Shown piece after piece: positions 25,271-32,518 of a DNA stretch of 32,518 bases (position 1 is its first letter; each line of letters opens with the position of its first letter). The position numbers and the translations under genes were made by a program. The notes under the pieces are model-generated. The model saw nothing but the letters and a program-made list of their open reading frames with translations. It was not told where the DNA came from and made no database searches. The stretch covers positions 1 through 32,518 of the forward strand of contig CABUQG010000019.1 in assembly GCA_902493535.1 (NCBI GenBank), in the 5' to 3' direction. The DNA is from an uncultured Collinsella sp. GTDB taxonomy: Bacteria > Actinomycetota > Coriobacteriia > Coriobacteriales > Coriobacteriaceae.

Positions 25271-26455
25271 ATGCAAAGTATCTGCGAAGACAAAATGTGT
25301 GCGGGCTGCATGGCATGTGTCGATGCCTGTCCTAAAGATGCAATCGCTGTTCTTGAAAGGCTCGAGTACTATACCCCCAGTATCGATCAAAGCAAATGCA
25401 TTGATTGCGGTAGGTGCACAGCTGTATGTCAACAATGCAATCCGCCTCAAGGCTCTAAACCTAGTAAATGGTTGCAAGGATGGGATTCTAACTCGGAGAG
25501 CAGGGGAACCTCCTCATCGGGCGGCTTGGCGGCCGCGATTATCCGAGGGTTTATTTCTGCCGAAGGAGTAGTTTGCTCTTGCTGTTTCCGGGACGGTCAG
25601 TTTGGGTTTGAGTTTTCTAGCTCGATTGCGGATGCCGTTAAATATAAAGGATCTAAGTACGTTAAAAGCAATCCAATTGGCTCTTACGCTCGTATAAAAA
25701 AATTGCTGGTTGAGGGTAAAGAAGTCTTATTTGTAGGATTGCCTTGCCAGGTGGCCTCTCTTAAAAACTTTGTCGGCAACAAGCTTCTTTCGAATTTATA
25801 TACGGTTGATTTGATTTGCCACGGTACTCCTTCGCCTGCGATTCTCCGTCAATTCCTGAGTGAGAATGGGATTGACATGAATCAGCTTGAGTCGATTGAG
25901 TTTCGTTCTAAAGGCAGCTTTCAGCTAAGGGAGAACGAGCGAACGATTGATTTGCCCGGTGTTTTGGATGGGTATACAGTAGCTTTCTTGGCGGGGCTGG
26001 ACTATACGGAAAACTGTTATCACTGCAGGTATGCAAGCATTGAAAGAGTTTCTGATGTTACATTAGGCGATTCCTGGGGGACGAATCTTACCGAAGAAAT
26101 GCGTCGGGGTGTCTCCCTGGTTTTAATCCAGAATCAAAAAGGACAGCGACTGATAGACCTTGCTGGTGCTGAGTTAATGACGGTTGATATCGAGACCGCC
26201 ATTAAGAATAACGGTCAGTTGAGGAGTCCCTCCGAGAAGCCATCTGCGCGAGCGCGATTCTTCGAGGACCTTTCATGCGGTAGATCAATTACCGATGCGG
26301 TAAGAAGGTCTTTGCCCAAAAGGTATTTCAAACAATCGCTTAAACGTTTGCTAATTCGCATTGGTTTGCTCAAGCGCGGGGGGGGGTACGGAATTAAGGT
26401 CTCATTAGCACCTGATTCCAACCCCTTGCATTACATTAAAGGAAGCATTCAATGA
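25271..26455 (+). CDS. 4Fe-4S / coenzyme F420 hydrogenase beta subunit-like oxidoreductase
   Basis: A 394-residue protein. Two 4Fe-4S ferredoxin motifs lie near the N-terminus (Cys10, 13, 16, 20 and Cys43, 46, 49, 53). The F420-hydrogenase/dehydrogenase beta-subunit N and C domains follow, with SSSGGLAAAI, VGLPCQVASL, DLICHGTPSP and the cluster motif CYHCRYASIERVSD. In characterised relatives this fold moves electrons between Fe-S clusters and a flavin. Members in polysaccharide loci lack an assigned substrate. A role in reducing or modifying a sugar together with the pyruvyl transferase is an inference from their adjacency. The next gene overlaps by 4 nt (ATGA at 26452-26455), so they are coupled. 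A run of nine G lies at 26378-26386, a possible slippage site. Confidence 0.85.
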   Translation: MQSICEDKMCAGCMACVDACPKDAIAVLERLEYYTPSIDQSKCIDCGRCTAVCQQCNPPQGSKPSKWLQGWDSNSESRGTSSSGGLAAAIIRGFISAEGVVCSCCFRDGQFGFEFSSSIADAVKYKGSKYVKSNPIGSYARIKKLLVEGKEVLFVGLPCQVASLKNFVGNKLLSNLYTVDLICHGTPSPAILRQFLSENGIDMNQLESIEFRSKGSFQLRENERTIDLPGVLDGYTVAFLAGLDYTENCYHCRYASIERVSDVTLGDSWGTNLTEEMRRGVSLVLIQNQKGQRLIDLAGAELMTVDIETAIKNNGQLRSPSEKPSARARFFEDLSCGRSITDAVRRSLPKRYFKQSLKRLLIRIGLLKRGGGYGIKVSLAPDSNPLHYIKGSIQ

Positions 26456-27447
26456 AGATTCTTCTAATTGGTGAGGTCACAGGCAATACTGGACCTTCAA
26501 ATGTACACAAGTCATTAGTGGAATATTGGCCTTCTTGCGATTCGATACGGCCGCTATATTCAAAAAGTAAAATCTCCAAGTTATATGAGGCTATTTCTGA
26601 GGGTCTTAAGAGCGATGTGATTGTCTCTTGCGGCGCTGGTTGGACGGATATCATTGCGCATCGGGTGCTTTCTGCCTTTGGTAAACCTGTCATTTGCTTT
26701 AATCATGGGTACGTCCCTTTTGAGAATGAGATCAACGGTCTCGGATATAGCGATAGAACTGTCAAGGCAATCATTAAGCATTTGCGTACTGCGGATTTGA
26801 TCGTTGCGAATTCTTTCCTCCAGGAGAACTTTGTTAAGAAACAGCTGCCTGAATGCTCCGATAAGGTTAAGCACGTTTGCCTTGGGGTCAAAAGGTTTAA
26901 ACAATGCGGCTTCGAAGGCCAACGTGAAAATATCGTTGCTGTTAGCGGGGGCACCCGTCCAATTAAGGCCAACGAAATAGTCGCGAAGGCCGTCTCGATT
27001 CTCAGAGATCGTGGTGTCGATTGCTCTTTAAGGGTGTACGGGCGACGGTACTCCGATAACTCTTCCTTAGATAATCTCATGACCTCGGCTGACGGTGAAT
27101 ATAGGGGCCAAGTTGCCTCCGATCAGTTTGTGAACGAGCTTCGAGAGTGCTCGGTATTCGTTATGAATTCTAGGCATGAGGCCTTTGGTCTCTCTGCCCT
27201 TGATGCGATTGAGGCCGGATGTTCGCTCCTTCTTTCGACTAACTGCGGAATTGCCGAAGTGATGTCGATTCAGGGATCCGATGTCGTGAAAAACTGCGAG
27301 GACCCGATCGAGGTTGCCGATAAGATCGAGGGATTGCTTCGAGCTCCTAACTCCAAGCGGCTGTTTGATTCCATCGATTTTGATGAATGTAGCTGGACCA
27401 AAACGGCCGAGACGCTACGAAATTACTGTGCGGAGGTATTAGGGTAA
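26452..27447 (+). CDS. Glycosyltransferase family 4 (GT-B)
   Basis: A 331-residue GT-B enzyme starting MKILLIGEVTGNTGPSNVH, with FNHGYVPFENE and VSGGTRPIKANEIVAKA. The C-domain motif is SRHEAFGLSALDAIEAG, where the second acidic position of EX7E is Asp rather than Glu. It is shorter than the GT4 at 20671 and quite different in sequence, so it adds another residue of the repeat unit. The start overlaps the upstream stop by 4 nt, and the stop abuts the flippase start. Confidence 0.85.
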   Translation: MKILLIGEVTGNTGPSNVHKSLVEYWPSCDSIRPLYSKSKISKLYEAISEGLKSDVIVSCGAGWTDIIAHRVLSAFGKPVICFNHGYVPFENEINGLGYSDRTVKAIIKHLRTADLIVANSFLQENFVKKQLPECSDKVKHVCLGVKRFKQCGFEGQRENIVAVSGGTRPIKANEIVAKAVSILRDRGVDCSLRVYGRRYSDNSSLDNLMTSADGEYRGQVASDQFVNELRECSVFVMNSRHEAFGLSALDAIEAGCSLLLSTNCGIAEVMSIQGSDVVKNCEDPIEVADKIEGLLRAPNSKRLFDSIDFDECSWTKTAETLRNYCAEVLG

Positions 27448-28872
27448 ATGGCCGAAAGCAAGAAAGTGACCGTCTCCAAAAGAGATGTGATTTGGAATTA
27501 TGTCGGCACGATCGCGTCTATGGGCAGTAACTTTTTGCTCTTGCCGCTACTCCTATCTTTTTTATCGAGTGCTCAAATCGGTCTCTGGTACGTGTTCGTA
27601 GCCATTTCGGGTTTTGCGCAGCTGCTTGAATTCGGTTTTACTTCTACCTTGTCCCGCAACATTCTTTATTGCCTGAGCGGGGCAAAGAAACTGACCAAAC
27701 AAGGCTGCGACTATTCTTCTGTTGATGGAGAAGTTGACTGGCACTTGATGCGCGTCGTTCTTGATACGTCTAAAACGATATACGCTGTCTTGGGTCTCAT
27801 CGCGTTATTTGTTGCGGCAACGTTGGGAACTTTTTACGTTTCTTATGTCACCGATTCTTTTTTAATTGAGGGTTCGTTGCCTGCATGGATTGTGTTTGTC
27901 GTTTCCATTTTCACTAACTTGTATTTTCTTTACTGTCTCACGTTTCTCCGTGGGCTTGGAGACGTTGCCGGTGAGAACAGGGCTAAAACGCTTGCCAGGA
28001 TTGGGCAGCTTGCTATTACGGCGGTCCTTCTGTTTTGTGGCTTGAGCCTTCTCGCTGCCGCACTCGGCTTCTTGGCCTACAGCACTTTGCTGAGGTTATT
28101 TGCGATTAGGACATTTCGGAGCCATCATGACGTCGAAGAGGGGATTAAATCCGATGCCGCAGCTGTTGCTAAGGACGAAATGCTTGACGTTCTAAAGACG
28201 GTTTCGTTTGTGGCGTGGCGTGATGGTGTCGTATCTCTAGCCTGGTATGGCGCCACGCAGGCAACATCGCTGCTTTGCTCGGCTTTCCTAGGGCTTGAAC
28301 AAACTGGTACGTATTCCGTCATGTTGCAGTTCGCGACGGCGATCCACCAGATTTCAAGCGCCTATTTACGTTCATGCTTTCCCACCTTCCAGTCTGCCTA
28401 TGTCAGGGAAGACAAGCAGACTCAGAAGGCGGTGGTCGAACGCGGAATTTCCTGCTATGTATGCATGTATATTGTCGCTACAGTTCTTGTAACGGCATGC
28501 CTGCCGATACTCACGCTTTTCAAGCATGATTTCATTTGCGATCCAGTTTTGTTCCTGGGTATTGCCCTCTATTACTTCCTGCTTAATCAGCACTCTCTGT
28601 TTTGCAACATTATTGTTAGCATGAACGAGATTCCGTACTTCAAAGCGTATTTGGTATCAACTGCTGCTGGAATCTGCGTAAGTTGCGTTTTATGTGGCGC
28701 CTTTAGCTGGGGAGCCTGGGGTCTTGTAGTTGGCCAGGCAATTCCACAGCTCTGCTACAACAATTGGCATTGGCCACAATATGTTTTAAAACGTACCGGG
28801 CTTGGATATGTGCAGGCTATACACAGCGGTCTTGATTGGTGGAAAAATAGAATGGTTGGGCAAAGAGCCTAA
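27448..28872 (+). CDS. Wzx-like polysaccharide flippase (MATE/MOP superfamily)
   Basis: A 474-residue membrane protein with about twelve hydrophobic segments, beginning IWNYVGTIASMGSNFLLLPLL as is common for Wzx exporters. It is predicted to flip undecaprenyl-linked repeat units across the membrane. LEFGFTSTLSRN and the later GLEQTGTYSV are in positions typical of the family. Its ATG immediately follows the previous stop. It is the last intact gene of the locus; after its stop the sequence turns into remnants and repeats. Confidence 0.88.
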   Translation: MAESKKVTVSKRDVIWNYVGTIASMGSNFLLLPLLLSFLSSAQIGLWYVFVAISGFAQLLEFGFTSTLSRNILYCLSGAKKLTKQGCDYSSVDGEVDWHLMRVVLDTSKTIYAVLGLIALFVAATLGTFYVSYVTDSFLIEGSLPAWIVFVVSIFTNLYFLYCLTFLRGLGDVAGENRAKTLARIGQLAITAVLLFCGLSLLAAALGFLAYSTLLRLFAIRTFRSHHDVEEGIKSDAAAVAKDEMLDVLKTVSFVAWRDGVVSLAWYGATQATSLLCSAFLGLEQTGTYSVMLQFATAIHQISSAYLRSCFPTFQSAYVREDKQTQKAVVERGISCYVCMYIVATVLVTACLPILTLFKHDFICDPVLFLGIALYYFLLNQHSLFCNIIVSMNEIPYFKAYLVSTAAGICVSCVLCGAFSWGAWGLVVGQAIPQLCYNNWHWPQYVLKRTGLGYVQAIHSGLDWWKNRMVGQRA

Positions 28873-29006
28873 TTGAAGCATGTGCCTTTGCATGGTGACA
28901 CGTAATTTCTTTCGCAAACTGACATCCGCATGGCGAACACGGCCCGCGCCCCGTCATATGATTTCTAGCGGCTAAACAACAAATCATTGACGAAGGGATA
29001 CGGGTC
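28873..29006. other. Gene-free junction after the polysaccharide locus
   Basis: No gene, clear promoter or strong hairpin was seen between the flippase stop and the transposase remnant. The next gene-free stretch, 29178-29333, likewise shows only a 12-base string AAAGTTTTGTAA (29274-29285) that recurs at 32155-32166. Confidence 0.5.
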
Positions 29007-29143
29007 GTGTCTGCGAACATCGTATAAGTCGACGAGGAGTCGCTGCGCAAGGACATATAGAATCTGGTGAGAAAGACCGTCGAGGAGACGCCCAGCGCGC
29101 TGGTAGACGAAAATGTGTCTGATTTTGTCGGGGCCGGCCGGTT
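29007..29143 (+). pseudogene. IS256-family transposase remnant (N-terminal ~45 codons)
   Basis: Read from the GTG at 29007, the frame gives VDEESLRKDI, a stop (29058-29060), then NLVRKTVEETPSALVDEN and VSDFVGAGRL. This matches the start of Mutator/IS256-type transposases as I remember them (typically RKDIENLVRKTVEE...DLVGAxRYERT). Two in-frame stops (29025-29027 and 29058-29060) and abrupt loss of homology at about 29143, where a terminator hairpin begins, show that it is dead. No inverted terminal repeats were found. Confidence 0.7.
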
Positions 29144-29177
29144 AGGTGCTGGGGCTTTGAAAGCCCCAGCACCTTTT
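29144..29177 (+). terminator. Strong hairpin with T-run after the transposase remnant
   Basis: AGGTGCTGGGGCTT (29144-29157) pairs perfectly with AAGCCCCAGCACCT (29161-29174) around TGA, then TTT. It may now end the long polysaccharide transcript. Confidence 0.8.
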
Positions 29178-29333
29178 GCTTTATGGAACGGCCATGACTA
29201 TGTGACGTTGCCGCTTGTACTCTTTGCCGTGGGCAAACAAAGGTTATCGACAATATGATTTAGACATGCTGCTAAAGTTTTGTAACGCCACCTGAAGACC
29301 ACCGTTGCGCTGGCATCCAATCAAGTGATTCTG

Positions 29334-29420
29334 ATGTAAGAAATGCCCTGTCAAAACCAGCATCTGAATTGGAAACTGGCATAAAAGCGAGTGATTTTCT
29401 TCTTGCATGTATCTTTACTG
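29334..29420 (+). repeat. 87-bp dispersed repeat, left copy
   Basis: Aligns without gaps to 32345-32431 in the same orientation, 64 of 87 positions identical by hand count. Conserved blocks include ATGTAAG, CCTGTCAAAAC, TGGAAA and GCATGTA..CTTTACTG. It ends 42 nt before the helicase remnant. Confidence 0.75.
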
Positions 29421-29462
29421 TCACATGGCTCCAGAAGATTCGAGTAGGGGTGGTGCTATGTC

Positions 29463-29927
29463 ATGTTTCTTGGGGCGTTGCGGAAGCACCTTGCGATAAG
29501 CTGTTTCGCCATGGGGCCGTCGGAGCGCTTCGACTATTTCGTTAGCGTCTTTTCCGAGGGCTCCCTGCGGCTTTTCTCCGATTTTCTTGATTCGGATATC
29601 TCGATGATGGCCATTCACTCCGCTAAAGGGCTCGAGTGGGATATTGTTTTCATTCCGGGCGATACGCGTTCCGATTGGCCTGGAGCGATTTGCTCTCGGT
29701 GCGAAAGTGCTGGTATGTGCTCGCGTTCTCCGCGTGGATGCCGGATTGTGGATGTGAAGAAAAAGCCAGACGGGCTTATTGAGGAAATGGACCTGCTGTA
29801 CGTCGGTGTCACTCGCGCCCGCAAAGCGGTATATGTCTCTGCTTCGATGCAGCGCAGGACAAATTACGGGAACTATCAGGTTGCCTGCCCCTCTTGTTTT
29901 CGTCTCTTCCGGGCATTGAACCCGTAA
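29463..29927 (+). pseudogene. C-terminal fragment of a UvrD/Rep-family DNA helicase
   Basis: A 154-codon open frame. MMAIHSAKGLEWDIVFIPG is helicase motif V and its flank, and EMDLLYVGVTRARKAVYVSAS is motif VI with the arginine finger. Walker A and motifs Ia to IV are missing, and an in-frame TAG lies at 29445-29447, so only the last part of the gene remains. CSRCESAGMC between the motifs is an unusual cysteine cluster. Without the ATP-binding half it cannot be an active helicase; it may still be translated from the ATG at 29463. Its position before an OLD-like ATPase recalls Gabija-type pairs of OLD nuclease and UvrD helicase, but the order here is reversed and the pairing is only a hypothesis. 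Confidence 0.75.
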
Positions 29928-30029
29928 GCTGGACGGCCATGGACGGGGAGGGGTGATTTGTGGCGGTATGGAGCGTGTTCGCTATTGGAGCGAGGTCTGG
30001 TCCCGGCTCTCGCTGTGGTTTCATGGAGT

Positions 30030-30188
30030 GTGCCCAAGCTGTTCTTTGACTAGAACGGGTTGGGCACTGGCGTCTTGGTGGGATGCGGTGTTTGTTAAAT
30101 TGGGCACTGTTGAATATTGCGAAACGGTTGCGCGGCATTGCCGATCATTTGGCACCGTGGGTTTAGTAAACTGCTATAAAAGCAGTTT
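30030..30188 (+). promoter_or_regulatory. Hairpins and possible promoter upstream of the ATPase gene
   Basis: GTGCCCAA (30030-30037) pairs with TTGGGCAC (30060-30067), with a further internal GTTC/GAAC. Closer to the gene, AAACTGCT (30168-30175) and AGCAGTTT (30181-30188) form a perfect dyad containing TATAAA, a possible -10. TTGGCA at 30149-30154 is 20 bp upstream of it, too far for a standard -35. The dyad could be an operator for self-regulation. Confidence 0.4.
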
Positions 30189-30202
30189 GAAGTGGGGTTC
30201 TC

Positions 30203-31807
30203 ATGATCCGAGTTCGAAAGTTGAAGTTATCGAATCATCCGGTATTAGGTAATCTGGAGTTGGACTTTACCGACTCCTCAAATAAAGCCGTTGATACTGT
30301 CATCATCGCTGGAAATAACGGCATTGGTAAAAGCAGCTTAGTCGAGCTGCTCTATCAAATCATGGCACATAAGTATCACGATATGCCATGTTATGTTGAT
30401 TCGATCGAAGTAGACTTTGACTCCAAAATACGAACATACGAGTTTTATGCCAAGGATATTAAGGGGCACGACTATCTCTATGTCAAAGATGGCTTAGGCC
30501 TCGATAATTGGGTGGGTTCGGATGAATTTGCCGAGATTTTTCCCACTTCCGCTATCTTTTCTGATGTCGATATTAATTTTAAGTCTGATCAAATAACTAG
30601 TGTAACAAGTCGTAATATTGATGAATCTGTTGAGAGTATTCGCTCGTCAAGTGATCTGCCCACTGAAATTAATCAACTTATTATTGATATTCAGGCTCTT
30701 GATGATGCTGATGTCGCTAGGGTTGCTAGGAACAATATGGAAACTGGGCTCTCGCGACTTCAAGTCCCTCAAAGGATGCCTAGGTTCACCAAAGCTTTTG
30801 ATCTGATGTTTGACGACTTGAATTACGACCGTGTTGATAATCGCAACGGCCATAAAGAAATTCTCTTTAAAAAGAATGGCCATGACGTCCGTGTTGATCA
30901 ACTGAGTTCTGGTGAAAAGCAGATTGTCTATCGTGGGTGCTTTATGCTGAAGGACTCGCATGCGCTCAGAGGTTCGTTTGTATTTATTGACGAGCCTGAA
31001 ATTAGCCTTCATCCTTCATGGCAGGAGAAGATTCTTCACTTTTATAAATCGTTGTTTCAGGACGAAGACGGGAACCAAACTTCTCAAATCTTTTGCGTAA
31101 CCCACTCGCCCTTTATTATTCATGATGAAAAAAGATACAACGACAAAGTAATTGTATTGGCCAGGAATGGATCTGGCGATGTGGTCGCACAGGCTAATCC
31201 AGAGTTTTACGGTCCTGGTACGGTTCAAGCGGTGAAGGATGCTTTTTCGGTTTCTTGGTTTGCGAACGAAGCCCCCACTGTTTATCTAGAGGGGCCTACC
31301 GATGAGCAGTATTTCAATAAAGCACTTTCTTTTGCCCATATTAATAACCACTTGCGATTTAAATGGATAGGAAAGAAGAGCTCTGATGGATCATGTGAAT
31401 TCACGGGCGCACCATCGCTTAATAAAGCAGCCGCTTATTTGGATGCAAATCCTCCTTCGGTCTTCACTGCTTTCCTGTTCGATTGCGATCAAAAGATTAA
31501 TGAGTGTTTAAGCAACAATGTGTTGCGAACGAAAATGAAAACTTACGACTCCAGAAAGCATTTTAAGAAGGGAATCGAAAATGCCCTAGTGCTGGATGAC
31601 GATTTCGATACGTCGGTTTTTTATCAGGAAAAGCAAACCTTTGGAGATTATGGCGATAAAAAGGTGATCTCCGAATTTCAAAAGCAAGCTTTTTGTGACC
31701 ATATTTGCTCTCTGCCAGAAGGGGAGCTCAAACCTATTTTGACGCATCTAATTGATGCCATTGAGCGTATTGATAAGCAAATCACGATTGCTAAAGAGCA
31801 GAAATAA
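30203..31807 (+). CDS. OLD-like AAA ATPase with C-terminal TOPRIM-like domain
   Basis: A 534-residue protein with ABC/SMC-type ATPase motifs: Walker A AGNNGIGKSS (36-45), signature LSSGEKQ (234-240), Walker B FVFIDEPEISLHP (259-271) and H-loop His301 in CVTHSPF. The C-terminal part has VYLEGPTDEQYF (Glu363) and AFLFDCDQ (Asp427, Asp429), arranged like the acidic residues of a TOPRIM nuclease domain, followed by KGIENALVLDDDF. OLD-family and related ATPase-nuclease proteins act in anti-phage defence (Gabija GajA, PARIS-like, retron-associated). No intact partner gene is present; a UvrD remnant lies upstream and an Abi remnant downstream. It is more AT-rich than the core genes, consistent with horizontal acquisition. 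The nuclease function is inferred. Confidence 0.8.
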   Translation: MIRVRKLKLSNHPVLGNLELDFTDSSNKAVDTVIIAGNNGIGKSSLVELLYQIMAHKYHDMPCYVDSIEVDFDSKIRTYEFYAKDIKGHDYLYVKDGLGLDNWVGSDEFAEIFPTSAIFSDVDINFKSDQITSVTSRNIDESVESIRSSSDLPTEINQLIIDIQALDDADVARVARNNMETGLSRLQVPQRMPRFTKAFDLMFDDLNYDRVDNRNGHKEILFKKNGHDVRVDQLSSGEKQIVYRGCFMLKDSHALRGSFVFIDEPEISLHPSWQEKILHFYKSLFQDEDGNQTSQIFCVTHSPFIIHDEKRYNDKVIVLARNGSGDVVAQANPEFYGPGTVQAVKDAFSVSWFANEAPTVYLEGPTDEQYFNKALSFAHINNHLRFKWIGKKSSDGSCEFTGAPSLNKAAAYLDANPPSVFTAFLFDCDQKINECLSNNVLRTKMKTYDSRKHFKKGIENALVLDDDFDTSVFYQEKQTFGDYGDKKVISEFQKQAFCDHICSLPEGELKPILTHLIDAIERIDKQITIAKEQK

Positions 31808-31892
31808 CTACAGACATTACATCGCGCACCGAACGCTTAATGTAATTCCCGTATGCACTGCATTAGCGATGAATTTAGGGTACTATACCGAT

Positions 31893-31980
31893 AGTGATAC
31901 AGTGGTCGTGGACTCTAAGTGAGGCGATGACAAAGAAGGGTCGTTGTTCGGAGGCTTCCGGCAACGGCCCTTTGATTTTA
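31893..31980 (+). ncRNA. Candidate structured RNA directly upstream of the Abi-family remnant
   Basis: AAGGGTCGTTG (31936-31946) pairs with CAACGGCCCTT (31962-31972) with one wobble, and an inner CGGAGGCTTCCG forms the tip. A T-rich tail ends at 31979. A possible -10 (TACTAT, 31881-31886) would give an RNA of about 88 nt ending 11 nt before the Abi-like start. Structured RNAs (the abiF class) are known upstream of Abi_2/AbiF-type genes, so this may be the RNA partner of the decayed gene. The 5' end is a guess. Nothing was recognised in 31808-31880 except a weak ATTACAT/ATGTAAT dyad. Confidence 0.5.
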
Positions 31981-31990
31981 GGAGCTTGCT

Positions 31991-32128
31991 TTGGCAAAAG
32001 AACTTTAGACTTTTGCTCAACTAATTGAACTCCTAGAGGGCCGTGGGGTGGCGACTGATGCTTCTACGACAGATTGCCTGAGGCGTGAGAGTTATTATGC
32101 GGTCGTAAACGGCTACAAAGCTCCGTGA
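31991..32128 (+). pseudogene. Abi-family (Abi_2/AbiD/F-like) protein remnant
   Basis: Read from the TTG at 31991 (AGGAG lies 6 nt upstream), the frame gives MAKEL, a stop at 32006-32008, then TFAQLIELLEGRGVATDAS and LRRESYYAVVNGYKAP, and a second stop at 32126-32128. This matches the N-terminus of abortive-infection Abi_2 proteins. The family is several hundred residues long, so only the first ~45 codons remain. An AAG to TAG change would explain the first stop. It follows the candidate RNA. Confidence 0.7.
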
Positions 32129-32310
32129 AAAACAGCAGCCTGCTTGTTAAGGCCAAAGTTTTGTAAGGGGGTTCCTTCCCAAGGGGGCATCCCCTATGTT
32201 TATGGCATCTCGACTTGGGGGTCTCCGCTGAAAGACGCGCCCGTAGACAAGCTAAGGATATCAACTAGAATAAAGTCAATTGCGGTGGAAGCCTTCGGGC
32301 GACACCTTAA

Positions 32311-32338
32311 GAGGGTTGATGCGTCGGCCCTCTTTTTT
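32311..32338 (+). terminator. Terminator-like hairpin downstream of the Abi remnant
   Basis: GAGGG (32311-32315) pairs with CCCTC (32328-32332), followed by six T. The stem is short with a 12-nt loop. The stretch 32129-32310 has no recognised gene; it contains AAGGGGG/CCTT-rich short dyads and TTGCGGTGGAA at 32279-32289, which may be half of the palindromic repeat family. Confidence 0.6.
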
Positions 32339-32344
32339 GTTTGC

Positions 32345-32431
32345 ATGTAAGATTCGGCCTGTCAAAACTTACATCCCAGCTGGAAAAAGGCGAAATTGCG
32401 GGTGTTTTTCTGCCGGCATGTAACTTTACTG
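32345..32431 (+). repeat. 87-bp dispersed repeat, right copy
   Basis: Same orientation and length as 29334-29420. It also contains an internal GTAAG/CTTAC dyad at its left end. The remaining bases to 32518 show no recognisable feature. Confidence 0.75.
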
Positions 32432-32518
32432 ATGCGTTGTTGCTCAGCCTTAATTCGCTACGGTGTTAGCGCCGGGCGATTTTAGCCGCTAATAGTCAAA
32501 CTATTTTGACCAATCCCG

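Noticed and set aside
29953..30252. 99-codon plus-strand frame upstream of the ATPase
   Set aside because: No recognisable domain, no good ribosome site, and it overlaps both the hairpins and the start of the ATPase gene in another frame.
32279..32289. Fourth copy of the TTGCGGTGGAATAG palindrome
   Set aside because: Only 11 bases match and no complementary arm follows, so it is at most a half-site.

Overview
The window looks like a chromosomal segment of a high-GC gut Actinomycetota of the class Coriobacteriia, most likely Collinsella. This is inferred from three things: the GC-rich codon use of the housekeeping genes, the gene content (trigger factor, ClpP/ClpX, ValRS, FolC, a GlpA-like/FAD/DUF1667 oxidoreductase operon, ThrRS), and the many palindromic intergenic repeats. 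The species call rests on recognition, not on a search.

Layout. 1-1956 is the 3' part of a xanthine-dehydrogenase-type molybdopterin subunit. 1957-2467 holds palindromic repeats and a tRNA-Leu(UAG). 2559-6051 is the protein-quality block tig, clpP, clpX, ending in a clear terminator. valS (6338-9034) is preceded by a perfect 26-bp inverted repeat, and folC (9315-10658) follows. A minus-strand M24 peptidase (11021-12109) is flanked on both sides by a composite palindromic element of about 267 bp. 12603-15838 is a minus-strand operon: GlpA-like FAD oxidoreductase with BFD domain, a second FAD/NAD oxidoreductase, and a DUF1667 protein. The divergent intergenic region beyond it (16008-16386) carries ten copies of a 16-bp motif in strictly alternating orientation every ~40 bp. 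A membrane zinc-ribbon protein and thrS follow, closed by two tandem terminators.

19246-28872 is a cell-surface polysaccharide locus on the + strand. Its genes are a NusG/LoaP-like antiterminator, an initiating sugar-phosphate transferase, a GT4, a GT2, a Wzy-like polymerase, a polysaccharide pyruvyl transferase, an Fe-S/F420-hydrogenase-beta-like protein, a second GT4 and a Wzx-like flippase. Several genes abut or overlap, so they are probably co-transcribed. The likely flow is: the antiterminator supports long-range transcription, the initiating transferase loads the first sugar on the lipid carrier, the glycosyltransferases and pyruvyl transferase build and decorate the repeat unit, the flippase exports it and the polymerase joins units. 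AT content rises visibly from about 22.8 kb on, typical of horizontally exchanged surface loci.

28873-32518 is an accessory, partly decayed region. It contains an IS256-type transposase remnant, a C-terminal UvrD-helicase remnant, an intact OLD-like AAA ATPase/TOPRIM protein, a candidate structured RNA, and an Abi-family remnant directly behind that RNA. Most of this lies between two direct copies of an 87-bp repeat (64 of 87 positions identical by my hand count). It reads as a turnover site for defence genes.

The most unusual signals are the alternating repeat array at 16.0-16.4 kb, the composite elements flanking the peptidase gene, three consecutive perfect palindromes inside the GT2 coding sequence, and the flanked defence remnants at the right end.
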